This document shows positions 47,534-58,904 of a DNA stretch of 64,000 nt, in pieces. The DNA comes from Allium sativum. Taxonomy: Eukaryota > Streptophyta > Magnoliopsida > Asparagales > Amaryllidaceae. The notes beneath the pieces were generated by a model. It searched no databases. It worked only from the letters and a program-made list of their open reading frames with translations, and was not told where the DNA came from. Made by a program: the position numbers and the translations under genes. How positions within the stretch are numbered: position 1 is the first letter of the stretch; each line of letters begins with the position of its first letter. The stretch is from contig CM060924.1 of the NCBI GenBank assembly GCA_030737875.1, forward strand, positions 150,096,197 through 150,160,196, read 5' to 3'.

Positions 47534-47989
47534 GGACTATTCAGTTGTGCATGCCTCAGATCTGTGTGCATGTGCATACTGTTGTATTTTGTATTTCAAA
47601 TGCAAATGGGTCGTGCTATTGAATGTGTAAAGTTGATGTAATTAGAAGCTTTGTTACTAATTGGTACCATTTGTTTTGAGACCAGAAATGGGCTTGATTG
47701 ATCGGCCTGTAGCTAGCATGTTCAGGTATAAATAAGAGTGTTGGCCGCAATTGTAATAGTATGGATGAAAAGTGATCAAATTCTAGAGCAATTCTATCCT
47801 AGTTTGTAGCTGTTATTCCCATTTCAAGTAGTTACTTTCAGTACCTTAGTTAGTTACATTAGTTTACAATTTCCTGTAGCTTTCATAGCCTTAGTTTGTT
47901 AGCTGTAGCTTTAGTTCTTACCAGTAATTAGTTTCCAGAAGTTCAAGAAAAACAATGGCCATGGCTGCCTATTCAAGATGGTCATATCA
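47434..47989 (+). repeat. Element D (U2) 3' LTR, 556 bp
   Basis: This is the partner of 45253-45804, preceded by the polypurine tract GAAGAGGGAGGGAG. Confidence 0.92.
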
Positions 47990-48565
47990 AAAACCTGCCG
48001 ACAGTCCCAAATCTCATCAGGTTTATTGCTCATGGGAAAAGGAAAGTTTTAGTAGCTTGGCATGCTTCTTTCGTAAGATACTTTTCTTGTATTATTCTAA
48101 CACCAGAGCTATTTATTCACATGTTCTAGTTTGACTTTGATTTTGTATCTAAGTAGGATTCTATGACTGCTTAGAAATGTGTAACAACTGAACTACGTAA
48201 TTTTCAACTGCTACTAGTTATATTACAATAACTATGCAGTTCAGTCTCATTTTCAACTGCTCCTAGTTTTTTGGTATGAGTACGAATTTGAAGAGCTTCA
48301 TCTGCTACACCAAAATTTCAAAAAAGTAATTAATCAAACCATAAAATACAAAGATTATATTATTGTTTTTCACATCATAATATCAAATCGGTAAAGATCA
48401 ATCCTGAGAACTGCTGCAGAAAGTTTGCAACATCGATAGAAAATCGAATCTCTGTTTCGAAATTACCTGACCAATGTCGATTATGAATTGACGAAATCGC
48501 GGGTGTCTTCCAGCTTGATTCTTTAGCATCGAGGCGATTGGCTTAGAAGCTGTTTTCAGAACCAT

Positions 48566-51413
48566 TTTTTCCAGTTTGCTCCCTCCAAAATTAGGGTTTG
48601 ATAAAAGAAAATCAGAAAGACAGGATAGTTTGGGTCAATTTATATCCGTAATGTTCTTGGGGAGAAAGAAAAGGACCGGGGAAAGGCCGATGACCAAACT
48701 GGCCAATGTTTTGTAATGGTCGTAATGGGTCGGTCTGTCCAATTTTAGCCTATCCTTTTATCCAACCCACTGATCACTAATCACGATCCAGGAAAGAGGC
48801 GTTTCGTCGGATCTATGACGAAGTCACTGCCCTAGTTTGAATTTGTTTCCTCGAATTTGCAAACGATTACCTGCCTTCGTTCTCCAGCTTAATATACGTA
48901 AGTGCCACGGTAGATTATTTTATTTGCAATTATTTTGAAGATTTAATTTATGATGTTTGTTTTGCTAGTGTTTTCATCTTTGTATGTGAAATTTATGGTT
49001 ATAATTTCCAGAATTCTAGGTTAAACCTTTTCAAGTATTTTCCGTCTTCTTTACTAATGCGAATGAACAAATTCGCTTCTTTTTTGGGATAAACTAACTA
49101 GCTCGATTTGTAATTATATATAAATTAATGTTAAACTTCGTTTTTAATAAACAAAATCAATATTAAAATCCATTAACATTCTAAATAAAAAAATTAAAAA
49201 CAATAATTAAATAAAATATATGACTATTAAAAATACGGGACATTACGTAGTAGTTTTGGTTTTGCAGATTTATATTCACAGGATCCTGGTTTTACAACTG
49301 GAGCCATATTCGGAAAGCTCTGTATCCGTTTATCTCTTTCAATTGTGTTATGTATTATTTTCCGCTGCAGTAATGTATTTGAATCTTTGATATTTATCAA
49401 ATGTGTAATATTTATTAATACTCTGGAATATTCTTGTACTCTTATGTAAATCATTGTAATAAGCCATAAAATATTCTTCTGTTTGTGTTCTGATTTGTCC
49501 CAATCTCAACAATTCGTTCTTTCTCTTCTCTTCAGAGACCGGGGAAGTTCGGGTTGTTTTACCACCTTTATGCTCTGATCTGATACTTTTTCTTTTTTAA
49601 TGTGTTGGTGTCCATTGGTTGACTCTTGACGTGTAGAGTCTGTCGGATGGACCTTTGATGATGCCCGGTAGGCTTCGGGTCCCTTTTCTCCAGAGGGGGT
49701 AACGGTCTGAGTTGCTTTCGAATTCTTCATTTCTCATTCATTTGACATCCCTTCACTGTAGTTTGTCTACTCACATTAGCCTAATGACTGACTTTATTAC
49801 TAGCTTTTAACAAACCAATTGATTGTAGATATGTAATACTACTGTTCATCGATGTTCATATACCTTTGTTATGCAATTTTTGTTAAAACTTATCAATTTT
49901 TAGAAAGTTATTCACGTGTCTTATAGTTTGTCTATTCACATAAATTTGGTTACTTTATTTCATAAAACACATCATGGATTTGCTTAGTGCAGTGGTTCTG
50001 TACAAACATGTAGTTAGTTGCTCGAAATGCAATTATACATTTACTTAATAGAAGTGTGACTGGCATCAAATTTTGTTTAAAGATTCATTTAATAGAAAGC
50101 ACGTAATGGCGCTTTAGGTTTTTGGTTTTTGTATTCATTTGTTTTCTGTTCATGTGTTAAATGCATGTACCTTTGGCCTTAAATAAATGTTTCGACAATT
50201 AAGTGTAATATTTATATTCCTAGCTATATGCTTCATTTGATTTCATATGTTAGTAACCTTTTTTTTTCTTATAGGGACTTCATCTTTATTGCGGGGGGCA
50301 ACTTCACAACAAAATCTAAGTAGAATGAAAAAACTTTAGTAAGTACTATTGAAGACAACAAAATGATTAGTTAAAGTTTCATGAATTTCATTGTGTTAGT
50401 TAAAGATTCTTTTATTCACTCCTCTTGAATATTCAGTGTAATTGCTCTTGAATCTTTCATTTCAACTTTGATATTCAGTGTAATTTCATTGTATTATTTG
50501 CTGAACTTTTCAACTTCCAGCGAGCTGTGCTAAACTTTTGTTTCAATTTTGTTATTCTGTATTGATATTTTGCATTGGACTATTTCCGTTGTTGAGCTTT
50601 CAGTTATTTTATTTTGTATTGAACAAGCAGCAGTTCAGTTTTATGTACCAGCACGTAGTAGTTAATCAGCATATGCTTCATTCAAAATTCTGATGTAGGA
50701 AAAAAATGGAATTCCATATTTCAATCCTTTTCTTCTGATTTCCACCTATTGGAATTTTGGGTTAACGATACGAAATATGGAACATGTTTTAGCTTTCCGT
50801 CAACAACAGAAAGAAACGGAAAATGTGCTGGTTGATACACAAATTTTCCATTCTCACCCCTATATTGTATGTGTGTACTATCCTTAATTTATAAAATATG
50901 CGTATGGTGTGTTCGGTTTAGTTTGGATTACTCAGGGATATTAGGTTACACTAGTTTACCACATTTTCTTAGTAGATTTAATGTTTGCACTATTGTTTTG
51001 GAAAGTCTTCGTGTAGACAGTGGAAAATTTTGCATGGAATTGCGGATATTCATCGCTGTTCGTTAAAGGTAAGATATTGCAAAGATGTATGCGTGATAGA
51101 GAACTAGATTTCTATTTAAAAATAATCTTCAGCCGTGTATTCAAGTCAGAAAGCTCCTCTGTACAAAACAAGAGAATCATCTAACATTGAAAGAAAACCA
51201 AACTTTTTTTATAAAATAGTGTTACAAAATAAAAGAAGAACATAAGAAATAAAAGAGAGGACATTTTTATGAGTTCAGATGTGTTTACAACATACACAAA
51301 CTCATTATTTATAGGCTTCACATGTCACATAAACTACAATAGTGTCCCCTGCATTAAGGGTATTCACCCTTAAATACATATACATTACAACAAATTTGAG
51401 TTTAAAATGGTTA
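48566..51413. other. Intergenic region between OPA3-like U2 and U3
   Basis: This is the upstream flank of the U2 gene followed by the downstream flank of the U3 gene. It contains possible splice-like signals on the plus strand (GTAAGTGCC at about 48898 and a TTCCAG acceptor at about 49010). It also holds the conserved 74-codon minus-strand frame at 49506-49730. No recognised gene is present. The same region is at 58905-61750. Confidence 0.5.
49506..49730 (-). CDS. Unassigned conserved ORF of 74 aa (U2 copy)
   Basis: An ATG-initiated minus-strand frame encodes a hydrophilic peptide rich in Lys, Ser, Glu and Pro (MKNSKATQT... ending ...RTNC). The U3 copy at 59845-60069 is open over the same length and differs at only a few residues. 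It shows no membrane segment, signal peptide or known motif. It may be a small gene, the first exon of an unrecognised gene, or a chance frame; the U1/U2 junction deleted the copy that would have lain between those units. Confidence 0.25.
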   Translation of the reverse strand: MKNSKATQTVTPSGEKGPEAYRASSKVHPTDSTRQESTNGHQHIKKEKVSDQSIKVVKQPELPRSLKRRERTNC

Positions 51414-54400
51414 TTATTCCTTGTGGTTGTTGGATTCATGAGTTTGTGAATTGGCCGGCTTGAGTTCAAAGCTGCCTGGAAGACCTTTGCCTCTTTCATT
51501 CAATTTTCGCTCCATCTCATTCAATATTTGCTCCAGCCTATTCATTTTTTGCTGCAGCCAACCGCTTATTTCATCAATTTCCTATAACACAGAATAACAC
51601 CCAGGATAAAAGGAACAATGAATGATAATGATTAACGAAACAGCTCAATTCTTAAGTTGCTAAAGAGAATAATTTTAACAAATAAGAGAAGTGTATATTG
51701 CTTATGTATAAGAAAATCAGTAAACAAGCATTTTCTTTGATATCCAAACTACTCAGTTGAGTATCACGTCAATGATTTTCTTTTTAAGATCACCATACAG
51801 TTATGCAGAAATATAATATAATGAAATACTGATAATTTGCCAAATGAATAGTGGTACTGGAAAGAAAATGCGTATGGATCTATATGCACTGGATAAGGAC
51901 ATATAAAAATGCATGTATGTGATTTTTCTACTCCCTTTGAAAAAAAAAAGGAATGAATCAAGCTTTCAGTTCTAAACTCTGGAAGATGTATCCTAACTAG
52001 AAGCGCCAACAGAACATTTATGATCTTAATCAAGAACTAAATGAAGCTGCAGTAGCTCAAAACCTAGTCTCATTGACGAACGTAACTTGCTTTTACCAGC
52101 TCCGCCAACCAGTGTGGGTAACTACGTATATGGATACTCAAGGTTCAACTTATTTCCCAAGCTGAACATATAAAAATGAAGATATTTGCCAATGCAAAAA
52201 ATGTCTTTAAAAAATATTTTTATCTCAGATTTATGTTTCAATGATAATTAGTGTTTATAGGAAAGAAAGAAAAAAAAAGGGGATATTTTGAGTTTAAATG
52301 TCTCTAGATCCCAAAAGTACAGAGGATCCTCCAGAGGCATCAGATGTGCACACATGGGTACCTTAAAATTTTGTTCAACCCTTTCTTCCGTTTTAGCTAA
52401 CTTTGATTTAGCTCTTCTGTGCATCTCATATGTTAGCCCAGCGGCAGCAACCTAAGAAAGCCAACAATAGACAATCAGCATGCACTGCAGTCCAAAACTG
52501 TGAAAATGGTAGCAACCTTTTCGTAGAGCAGTTTATATGTCTTTTGCACAATGATATGAAATAACAAAAAAGAAAGATTCAATTATCTGGTAATAAATAA
52601 CACACCGGGAAAACAACAAGCACTCCAATTAATCCAGAAGAAGCTCGAATTGCTTTTTTTTCATTGAGAGGCCGTACCTCTACATCAGTAGTTCTGTGAC
52701 CATCTATGCCCCTTTGCATAGTAGTGGTGAATCGACGGTAACCCTAATTTCAAAAGCAATGTAAGAGTCGAGTTGCAATGCAAAAGCCAGAAGGCATTAT
52801 TTTGTATACCAATTATGAGATATATGCTGGGATTTTTAAAGAGAACACGGCGGTAATAGGAGGACGATGGTATTTATTATTTTTACGCATTAGATATGTT
52901 GACTGATACATTTATAAATACATAGAACCATAATGGCAAATAAGTTTGTTATCATTCAATTAAATGTATAAAACTTTTAGTTACAGATACAAGAACCACA
53001 GGTCATGGCCGTACATTTCTGAAGACCCATCTCAGTCAGCTAGGACCAAACCAAATAATTTTGCATGCAATGTTGGCTAGGTTAAAGTTTATTTATCCAT
53101 GCTCCTTGCGCTACAACCATGCCATACATTCCAATACTAGTTATATATTTTGAAATGAAATGAAGTCAAATTTATTAGATATGTTCTTATACCATTCATG
53201 ACCATCTTCACAAAACTGAGATTATTATGCAATTTCCAGCACATTCCAAAATGTTAAGTTAATATCAACCGTTGAATTCAACCATTAACCTGAAGAAGAA
53301 AAAATCAAATATTTTATTATTATAGAATTATCCAAACAAACCAAATTTATATGAAGATATCCCTTTTTTCAAAAGTAAATAAAAAATAATAATCTACTTT
53401 CATAGACTAGGGATGTAGATTGGGTCGCCCCAACCACACTCGTATCCCAATATTAGCCGAACTATTACGGTGGCACTTTTCGATCTTGTCGATTTAATAC
53501 CATCATTGCATGCCTCCGCAAATGAAAAACCGCTAAAATGTGGTTGTCAAAAATCGAACCTTCTCCCTCTGCTGGGGAGATGAGAGCCCTTGCCAACCTT
53601 GCTAGAGCTGCTGACAGACGAAGATTATCTTGAACGATATAAGAACATATTCACAAAGTTTGATTCCATTTTGAGCTGTATCTTTGAAAAGAAGGCAACA
53701 CAAGGGATGTACTCTCTCTCTTCCCATATGTGGGTTATACGTACATACGCTAACATTTGTCCGCACACATGCACGCATGCGTGCTTGTGTGCATGTTTAA
53801 CTATGTACGTCAATACATCTAATAGCATATTTTGCACCTCGTTTTTGTTCCTTGGATTCATATCATTGATTATGTAATGTTGACTGCATCATTAATTCAA
53901 TGTTAATAGCGACATGCCAACAATGCCAACGTCATTAAACCCAATCAATCTCGTAGTCCACAATTAGATAGAAATGGGATGCAGCATTTCAAAAAGCCCC
54001 TTAATGTGCGGGTGCGTGCGCGCACACACCCAAATCATCCTTAATTTTGGTAAATTTGAGAAATCCTGACATACTCAAAATAATATTTCAAATCGAATAT
54101 TAAAATTAATATTTTAACTATTGATTCTGACTTAACAGTTCGAACATATTAGATGTTTCAAAACGATATCAATTATTGTGGACACGATGCTCGTAGTGAA
54201 GACTGAACATCTTAAAGTTCCAATTAATTTCAAATAGTATAACACTAAAACCTTAGTGGTGCAAAATGTAGTTGCACCGTACCTACATACATATATGTGT
54301 GTGTGCACGCACGCGTTTGTGCACATACAAACACACACATGCAGACGCGCACCACTCACGTGTGTGCATGTATATGGCTCAACTACACCTCTCTCTAATA

Positions 54401-57400
54401 CACCACAACTGTTTTCTAAACTGCACATGTAAGTGTATGGACAATCGTAGTGTAGCATATAAAATAATGGTATGGAATCCAATGCACAAAACTTTGCACT
54501 ATACAAGAGTACAAATGGAGTTTACTTGGAACAAATATTTTCTACAATAAAAATTCAAGAGATCCTCCAAACAAGAAACAATGACCAAGAATAAAACCAT
54601 TTTTATCAATAAGGTTATCCCTTTATATGCAGTAACAAAATGAAGATGGATAAAGTATTGTTCGTATTTGAACACAAAGGAAGAAAGCGATATGATTAAT
54701 CATTAATGAGAATGTATCGTCAAATCTCACGTTGCTTGTACGGTTGACTTTAAAAGTATAATGTGCTTGTCCTACCGCGTTTGAAATCAAGCGACGTTTG
54801 TATGTTTTATTTTAATAGCATCCCAGCAGAGTGGAGATACTCAAAAATGCAAAAAAGAAATTTTTTTTTTTCTGCCGCTTTAGCAGGGAGAATTCAAGTG
54901 TTGAAATGAAATTTTGTCCCTTTTTCCCCCAAGCGTCATCCTATAAACCGGGAAATGATCCCCATTTATGGTATAAACAAATGAAGTGTTGATTATAGTA
55001 TAAACATCAATCTGTTCGGTGTCCATAGTCTTCAAAACAAAACTTATAAAACAGTTTTCTGAAATACGAAAAACTGTTTTAAACTCGAATAGTGGGAGGA
55101 ATTTATATTTTTTTCAGTTTCCTCATTCCAAAATCCAGCACCATACTGGAGATGCTCTGATGACTATAATGATAAATGCCAACGGTGGTATTTCCAACGT
55201 CCACATATACACTTTCCCTTGTCCAAATACTACTAAAACAATGGAATGACATGCTTTGTATAATACTGTATTTTTACCTAAGACCACAAGTTCTATGATT
55301 GGCAAATGCCAGCTTACATTTGTAAGTACTTACAAAATTACACCTAACATTTTAAAAACAATTACACATATGCTCATTAGTATACCGAAGACCAAAAGTT
55401 CTAGTACCTTCTTTCTGATTAGCTAAAACATTGTATTTAGGTTGCTGGCTAAAACTTAATTAAAAAGTAATTAATCAAACCATAAAATATTCATACTCAT
55501 TTTCCTTAACAAATCAAAAATGCAATTACTGTGTGTATACTATCCTTGATCCTGCACTTTGGAAAGGTGGGCAATAGTAATAACATAAAACTGTAATGGC
55601 CACTTTGTAATGCCATGGTCATGAAGAAGAAAGCCTGCTGTTTACAGGAAAATTAAGGGTAAAGACAGTATGGCTTGGGGACTCTGCATGAGGACTGTTC
55701 AGTTGTGCATGCCTCAGATCTGCGTGTATGTGCATACTGTTGTATTTTGTATTTCAAATGCAAATGGGCCGTGCTATTGAATGTGTAAAGTTAATGTAAT
55801 TAGAAGCTTTGTTACTAATTGGTACGATTTGTTTTGAGGCCAGAAATGGGCTTGATTGATCGGCCTGTAGCTAGCATGTTCAGGTATAAATAAGAGTGTT
55901 GGTCGCATTTTTAATAGGATGGATGAAAAGTGATCAAATTCTAGAGCAATTCTATCCTAGTTTGTAGCTGTTATTTCCAATTCAAGTAGTTACTTTCAGT
56001 ACCTTAGTTACATTAGTTTACAATTTCCTGTAGCTTTCATAGCCTTAGTTTGTTAGCTGTAGCTTTAGTTCTTACCAGTAATTAGTTTCCAGAAGTTCAA
56101 GAAAAACAATGGCCATGGCCGCCTATTCAAGATGGCCGTATCATTTGGTATCAGAGCGAGCGACTGGGTTAACCTTCGACAACCAGTCAGATGCTTATTC
56201 CAGCAATGCATCTCAATCTCCACATCAATATCAAGAACCAGATCAAGATTGGTTCAAGCAACAAGGAGGATATCTGAATCAGCCTCTACATCCTCCACCA
56301 CCGCCAAAACACTATCAAGATCCATATGTTAATTATCCGTACCCTATGCCAGGCTACCCATCAGTTTACCCACCTGTACATGCAACTGGTCCCTATCAAA
56401 TTCAAGAGAGTAGTAACGGCAATGGATACTCCAAGTCAGCAACCACAACAGGAGCTTTACATCAATCAGCACCTTACACAACAATGGCTGCAAGAACTAA
56501 TACTCCACCACCAAAAAATTCGCTGCCCTATTACCCAGAACATATAGCACCCAGAGATCCACCTGCAGATCCAAGAACCACATCATTTGCACCAAGAACC
56601 GCCTTGCAACAGCCAAGAAATGCTCCACACTCCAAAAACCCTCCTTCATCCTCTCAAGAATGTCAACAAGCACCCCAAAACCATCAAGAGCACTCACAAA
56701 AGCCGACCGCTAACTCCAAAAATCAGTTTCTAAATTCAAAAACTGCTCCTAATAGCATTCCTCAAATTCGAGAATTTGAATCATCATCGAGGTTGATATT
56801 GGATCTAGAGCATTCAATTGAGAAATTGGAATCGATGGAGTTGAGCAACATCATCAAATCTATCCTATCTATCAACAAGAATCTTAGTGATACTATTATT
56901 CCCCTTCAAGACAACCTACCATCATGTCAACTTTCAAATTCTGAGACAAAGAAATTCATTAGGTTCCCACATAGAATTTGGGGAATTTGTCTTGAATTGA
57001 CAAAACAATATCCTACAGGTTATGATTTGGAGCTTAACGAATTCGGACTCTTCGCTATTGCCTTGGATGAACTAATAAAGAACCGCTGTGTTGCTGCGCC
57101 TACCACCAAAACTCTGGCCGAAGACAGCGACTCAACATATGTAGACATGTTGGAAAGGAGAAAAGATGAAATATGTAATGTTGCAGACGTAGAAAACTTG
57201 ACTGAAAATGAAGAGAAGGAAGAAGGCAAATCCAAAAATGATGAGAGAAGCTATATTGTTGTAGATAAGCAAGTGGGTCCAGAATTTAGTGAATCAAATG
57301 AAGAGATTAATGGAAATAGTGATATAATTCAAAAAGCTAATATGAGTACAGTGTTGATTCAGCATGAAAAAGTGGAGGGAAATACAGAGACAACTGTTGT

Positions 57401-58904
57401 TCATATTCAATCAGAAATTGGTAGTTTAGCCGCATTATCCTTTACACCATTATCCATGAAGCCTAAACATGCTCAGCAACTAAGACATGGTGCAGAAATA
57501 AAAACTTGCAGCATATTTGTATGCTCAGGACAGCAGTACAATCATGAGATTATTTCCATATTTGACCCAGGAGGCTATCTTTTAGAAGGTGGAAGGATGT
57601 ACCAGTATTGGAATAAGGCAGCGAACACTTATATTGAGAAAGTTAAGGGGACCTTTTCTTTTAAGGCTGTCATTAGTCATGAGAATCAACACGTACCGTA
57701 CAAGCCACCGTGGCCACCTCCTTGTTGTCACTCGACCATGAGGACATGGTCGTTTTTGAAGAGGGAGGGAGTTGTAATGGCCACTTTGTACTGCCATGGT
57801 CATGAAGAAGAAAGCCTGCTGTTTACACGAAAATTAAGGGTGAAGACAGTATGGCTTGGGGACTCTGCATGAGGACTGTTCAGTTGTGCACGCCTCAGAT
57901 CTGCGTGCATGTGCATATTGTTGTATTTTGTATTTCAAATGCAAATGGGCCGTGCTATTGAATGTGTAAAGTTGATGTAATTAGAAGCTTTGTTACTAAT
58001 TGGTACCATTTGTTTTGAGACTAGAAATGGGCTTGATTGATCGGCCTGTAGCTAGCATGTTCAGGTATAAATAAGAGTGCTGGCCGCATTTGTAATAGTA
58101 TGGATGAAAAGTGATCAAATTCTAGAGCAATTCTATCCTAGTTTGTAGCTGTTATTTCCATTTCAAGTAGTTACTTTCAGTACCTTAGTTAGTTACATTA
58201 GTTTACAATTTCCTGTAGCTTTAATAGCCTTGGTTTGTTAGCTGTAGCTTTAGTTCTTACCAGTAATTAGTTTCCAGAAGTTCAAGAAAAACAATGGCCA
58301 TGGCCGCCTATTCAAGATGGCCGTATCAAAAACCTGCCGACAGTCCCAAATCTCATCAGGTTTATTGCTCATGGGAAAAGGAAAGTTTTAGTAGCATGGC
58401 ATGCTTCTTTCGTAAGATACTTTTCTTGTATTATTCTAACACCAGAGCTATTTATTCACATGTTCTAGTTTGACTTTGATTTTGTAACTAAGTAGGATTC
58501 TATGACTGCTTAGAAATGTGTAACAACTGAACTACGTAATTTTCAACTGCTACTAGTTATATTACAATAACTATGCAGTTCAGTCTCATTTTCAACTGCT
58601 CCTAGTTTTTTGGTATGAGTACGAATTTGAAGAGCTTCATCTGCTACACCAAAATTTCAAAAAAGTAATTAATCAAACCATAAAATACAGAGATTGTATT
58701 ATTGTTTTTCACATCATAATATCAAATCGGTAAAGATCAATCCTGAGAACTGCTGCAGAAAGTTTGCAACATCGATAGAAAATCGGATCTCTGTTTCGAA
58801 ATTACCTGACCAATGTCGATTATGAATTGACGAAATCGCGGGTGTCTTCCAGATTGATTCTTTAGCATCGAGGCGATTGGCTTAGAAGCTGTTTTCAGAA
58901 CCAT
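51414..58904 (-). CDS. OPA3: OPA3-like protein, copy U3, intact gene
   Basis: OPA3-family protein of 164 aa; the family is mitochondrial and linked to inner-membrane organisation. Coding exons are 58806-58904 (99 nt), 52606-52743 (138), 52362-52451 (90) and 51414-51581 (168 with stop). All introns are GT...AG and phase 0. Family signs are SKPIA near the N-terminus (residues 7-11), FRQFI (about 25-29) and an E(V/I)RPLNEKKA motif in exon 2. A hydrophobic segment follows (about 71-87), then a Lys/Glu-rich coiled coil (about 96-142) and a polar tail. The ATG at 58904 leaves only six residues before SKP, fewer than the homologues I know, and no upstream in-frame ATG is visible. Intron 1 is 6,062 bp and contains element D. 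It is the best candidate for a functional copy. Confidence 0.93.
52744..55591. other. OPA3 intron 1 of U3, part before element D
   Basis: This AT-rich intron holds the unassigned frame at about 53590 and GT/CA tracts at about 53735-53800 and 54280-54376. A segment near 55125-55165 with GCATCTCCAGTATGG-type sequence on the minus strand resembles old MITE ends. No gene is supported. Confidence 0.55.
55587..55591. repeat. TSD of element D in U3, left copy (AAAAC)
   Basis: AAAAC is repeated at 58329-58333. Confidence 0.93.
55592..56143 (+). repeat. Element D (U3) 5' LTR, 552 bp
   Basis: The LTR runs from TGTAATGGCC to CGTATCA with a TATAAATA box at 55885-55892. The last 35 bp encode the first 12 residues of the ORF. 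Confidence 0.92.
55885..55892 (+). promoter_or_regulatory. TATA box of element D LTR (U3)
   Basis: TATAAATA is about 220 bp upstream of the ORF start at 56109, so a transcript starting about 30 bp downstream would contain the whole ORF. Confidence 0.65.
56109..57872 (+). CDS. Unknown 587-aa protein of element D, intact
   Basis: A single intronless ORF of 587 aa. Residues 1-12 come from the 5' LTR, about 13-17 are encoded by the primer binding site, and 555-587 come from the 3' LTR. About residues 20-215 are Pro/Gln/Ser/Asn/Tyr-rich and probably disordered. About 225-330 are Leu/Ile-rich and probably helical (contains SIEKLESMELSNIIKSI), 335-415 are acidic, and 430-587 form a more structured-looking part with several Cys. 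No signal peptide, membrane segment, zinc knuckle, protease or polymerase motif is visible. It could be a highly diverged gag or a captured host sequence; I do not recognise it. The nearly identical U2 copy has one nonsense codon. Confidence 0.8.
   Translation: MAMAAYSRWPYHLVSERATGLTFDNQSDAYSSNASQSPHQYQEPDQDWFKQQGGYLNQPLHPPPPPKHYQDPYVNYPYPMPGYPSVYPPVHATGPYQIQESSNGNGYSKSATTTGALHQSAPYTTMAARTNTPPPKNSLPYYPEHIAPRDPPADPRTTSFAPRTALQQPRNAPHSKNPPSSSQECQQAPQNHQEHSQKPTANSKNQFLNSKTAPNSIPQIREFESSSRLILDLEHSIEKLESMELSNIIKSILSINKNLSDTIIPLQDNLPSCQLSNSETKKFIRFPHRIWGICLELTKQYPTGYDLELNEFGLFAIALDELIKNRCVAAPTTKTLAEDSDSTYVDMLERRKDEICNVADVENLTENEEKEEGKSKNDERSYIVVDKQVGPEFSESNEEINGNSDIIQKANMSTVLIQHEKVEGNTETTVVHIQSEIGSLAALSFTPLSMKPKHAQQLRHGAEIKTCSIFVCSGQQYNHEIISIFDPGGYLLEGGRMYQYWNKAANTYIEKVKGTFSFKAVISHENQHVPYKPPWPPPCCHSTMRTWSFLKREGVVMATLYCHGHEEESLLFTRKLRVKTVWLGDSA
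56146..56157 (+). other. Primer binding site of element D (U3), translated
   Basis: TGGTATCAGAGC lies two bases after the LTR. In the ORF frame this segment encodes LVSER. Confidence 0.9.
57760..57772 (+). other. Polypurine tract of element D (U3), translated
   Basis: AGAGGGAGGGAGT precedes the 3' LTR and encodes part of KREGV in the ORF. Confidence 0.8.
57773..58328 (+). repeat. Element D (U3) 3' LTR, 556 bp
   Basis: This is the partner of 55592-56143. Its first 100 bp encode the C-terminus and stop codon of the ORF. Confidence 0.92.

Larger units (their letters stand above)
45253..47989 (+). mobile_element. Element D, copy in U2: small non-autonomous LTR element
   Basis: This 2,737-bp element has LTRs at 45253-45804 and 47434-47989, a PBS at 45807-45818 and a polypurine tract at 47420-47433. 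It encodes one protein with no protease, RT or integrase. It sits at the same site, with the same TSD and length, as the U3 copy, so both descend from one insertion that was duplicated with the unit. Confidence 0.92.
41048..48565 (-). pseudogene. OPA3: OPA3-like gene, copy U2, frameshifted
   Basis: Coding exons are exon 1 at 48467-48565, exon 2 at 42236-42372, exon 3 at 41992-42081 and exon 4 at 41048-41219. Exon 2 is 137 nt instead of 138: the T run at 42284-42290 has 7 T where U1, U3 and U4 have 8, a one-base loss in the Lys-codon run. Exon 4 is 172 nt instead of 168 through a 4-bp insertion (within 41126-41135). The two changes do not compensate each other. Exons 1 and 3 and all splice sites are sound. 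The stop codon lies within 4 bp of the U1/U2 junction, so the native 3' UTR is gone. Intron 1 (42373-48466) contains element D. The copy is almost certainly non-functional. Confidence 0.9.
41047..50019. repeat. Tandem unit U2, truncated at its left end
   Basis: U2 is colinear with U3 from 51411 onward, including element D at the same site. It lacks the first 1.4 kb of the unit because of the junction at 41044. It contains none of the U1-specific insertions. Confidence 0.92.
55592..58328 (+). mobile_element. Element D, copy in U3: LTR element with an LTR-to-LTR ORF
   Basis: This 2,737-bp element has LTRs at 55592-56143 and 57773-58328, a PBS at 56146-56157, a polypurine tract at 57760-57772 and TSD AAAAC. 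LTR divergence is about 3% by hand count (about 17 substitutions plus a 4-bp indel). It lacks pol, so it must depend on another element for movement. It resembles plant non-autonomous gag-only LTR elements in size. Its protein has no CCHC knuckle, and its ORF covers the whole internal region plus both LTR edges. Confidence 0.92.

Noticed and set aside
45253..47989. Two independent insertions of element D into a hot spot
   Set aside because: Same position, TSD, length and LTR indel show one insertion before duplication.
52600..52690. Alternative splice donor GAG|GTACGG inside exon 2 of U3
   Set aside because: U1, U2 and U4 have AT instead of GT there, and ending the exon there would lose the conserved RPLNEKKA segment.
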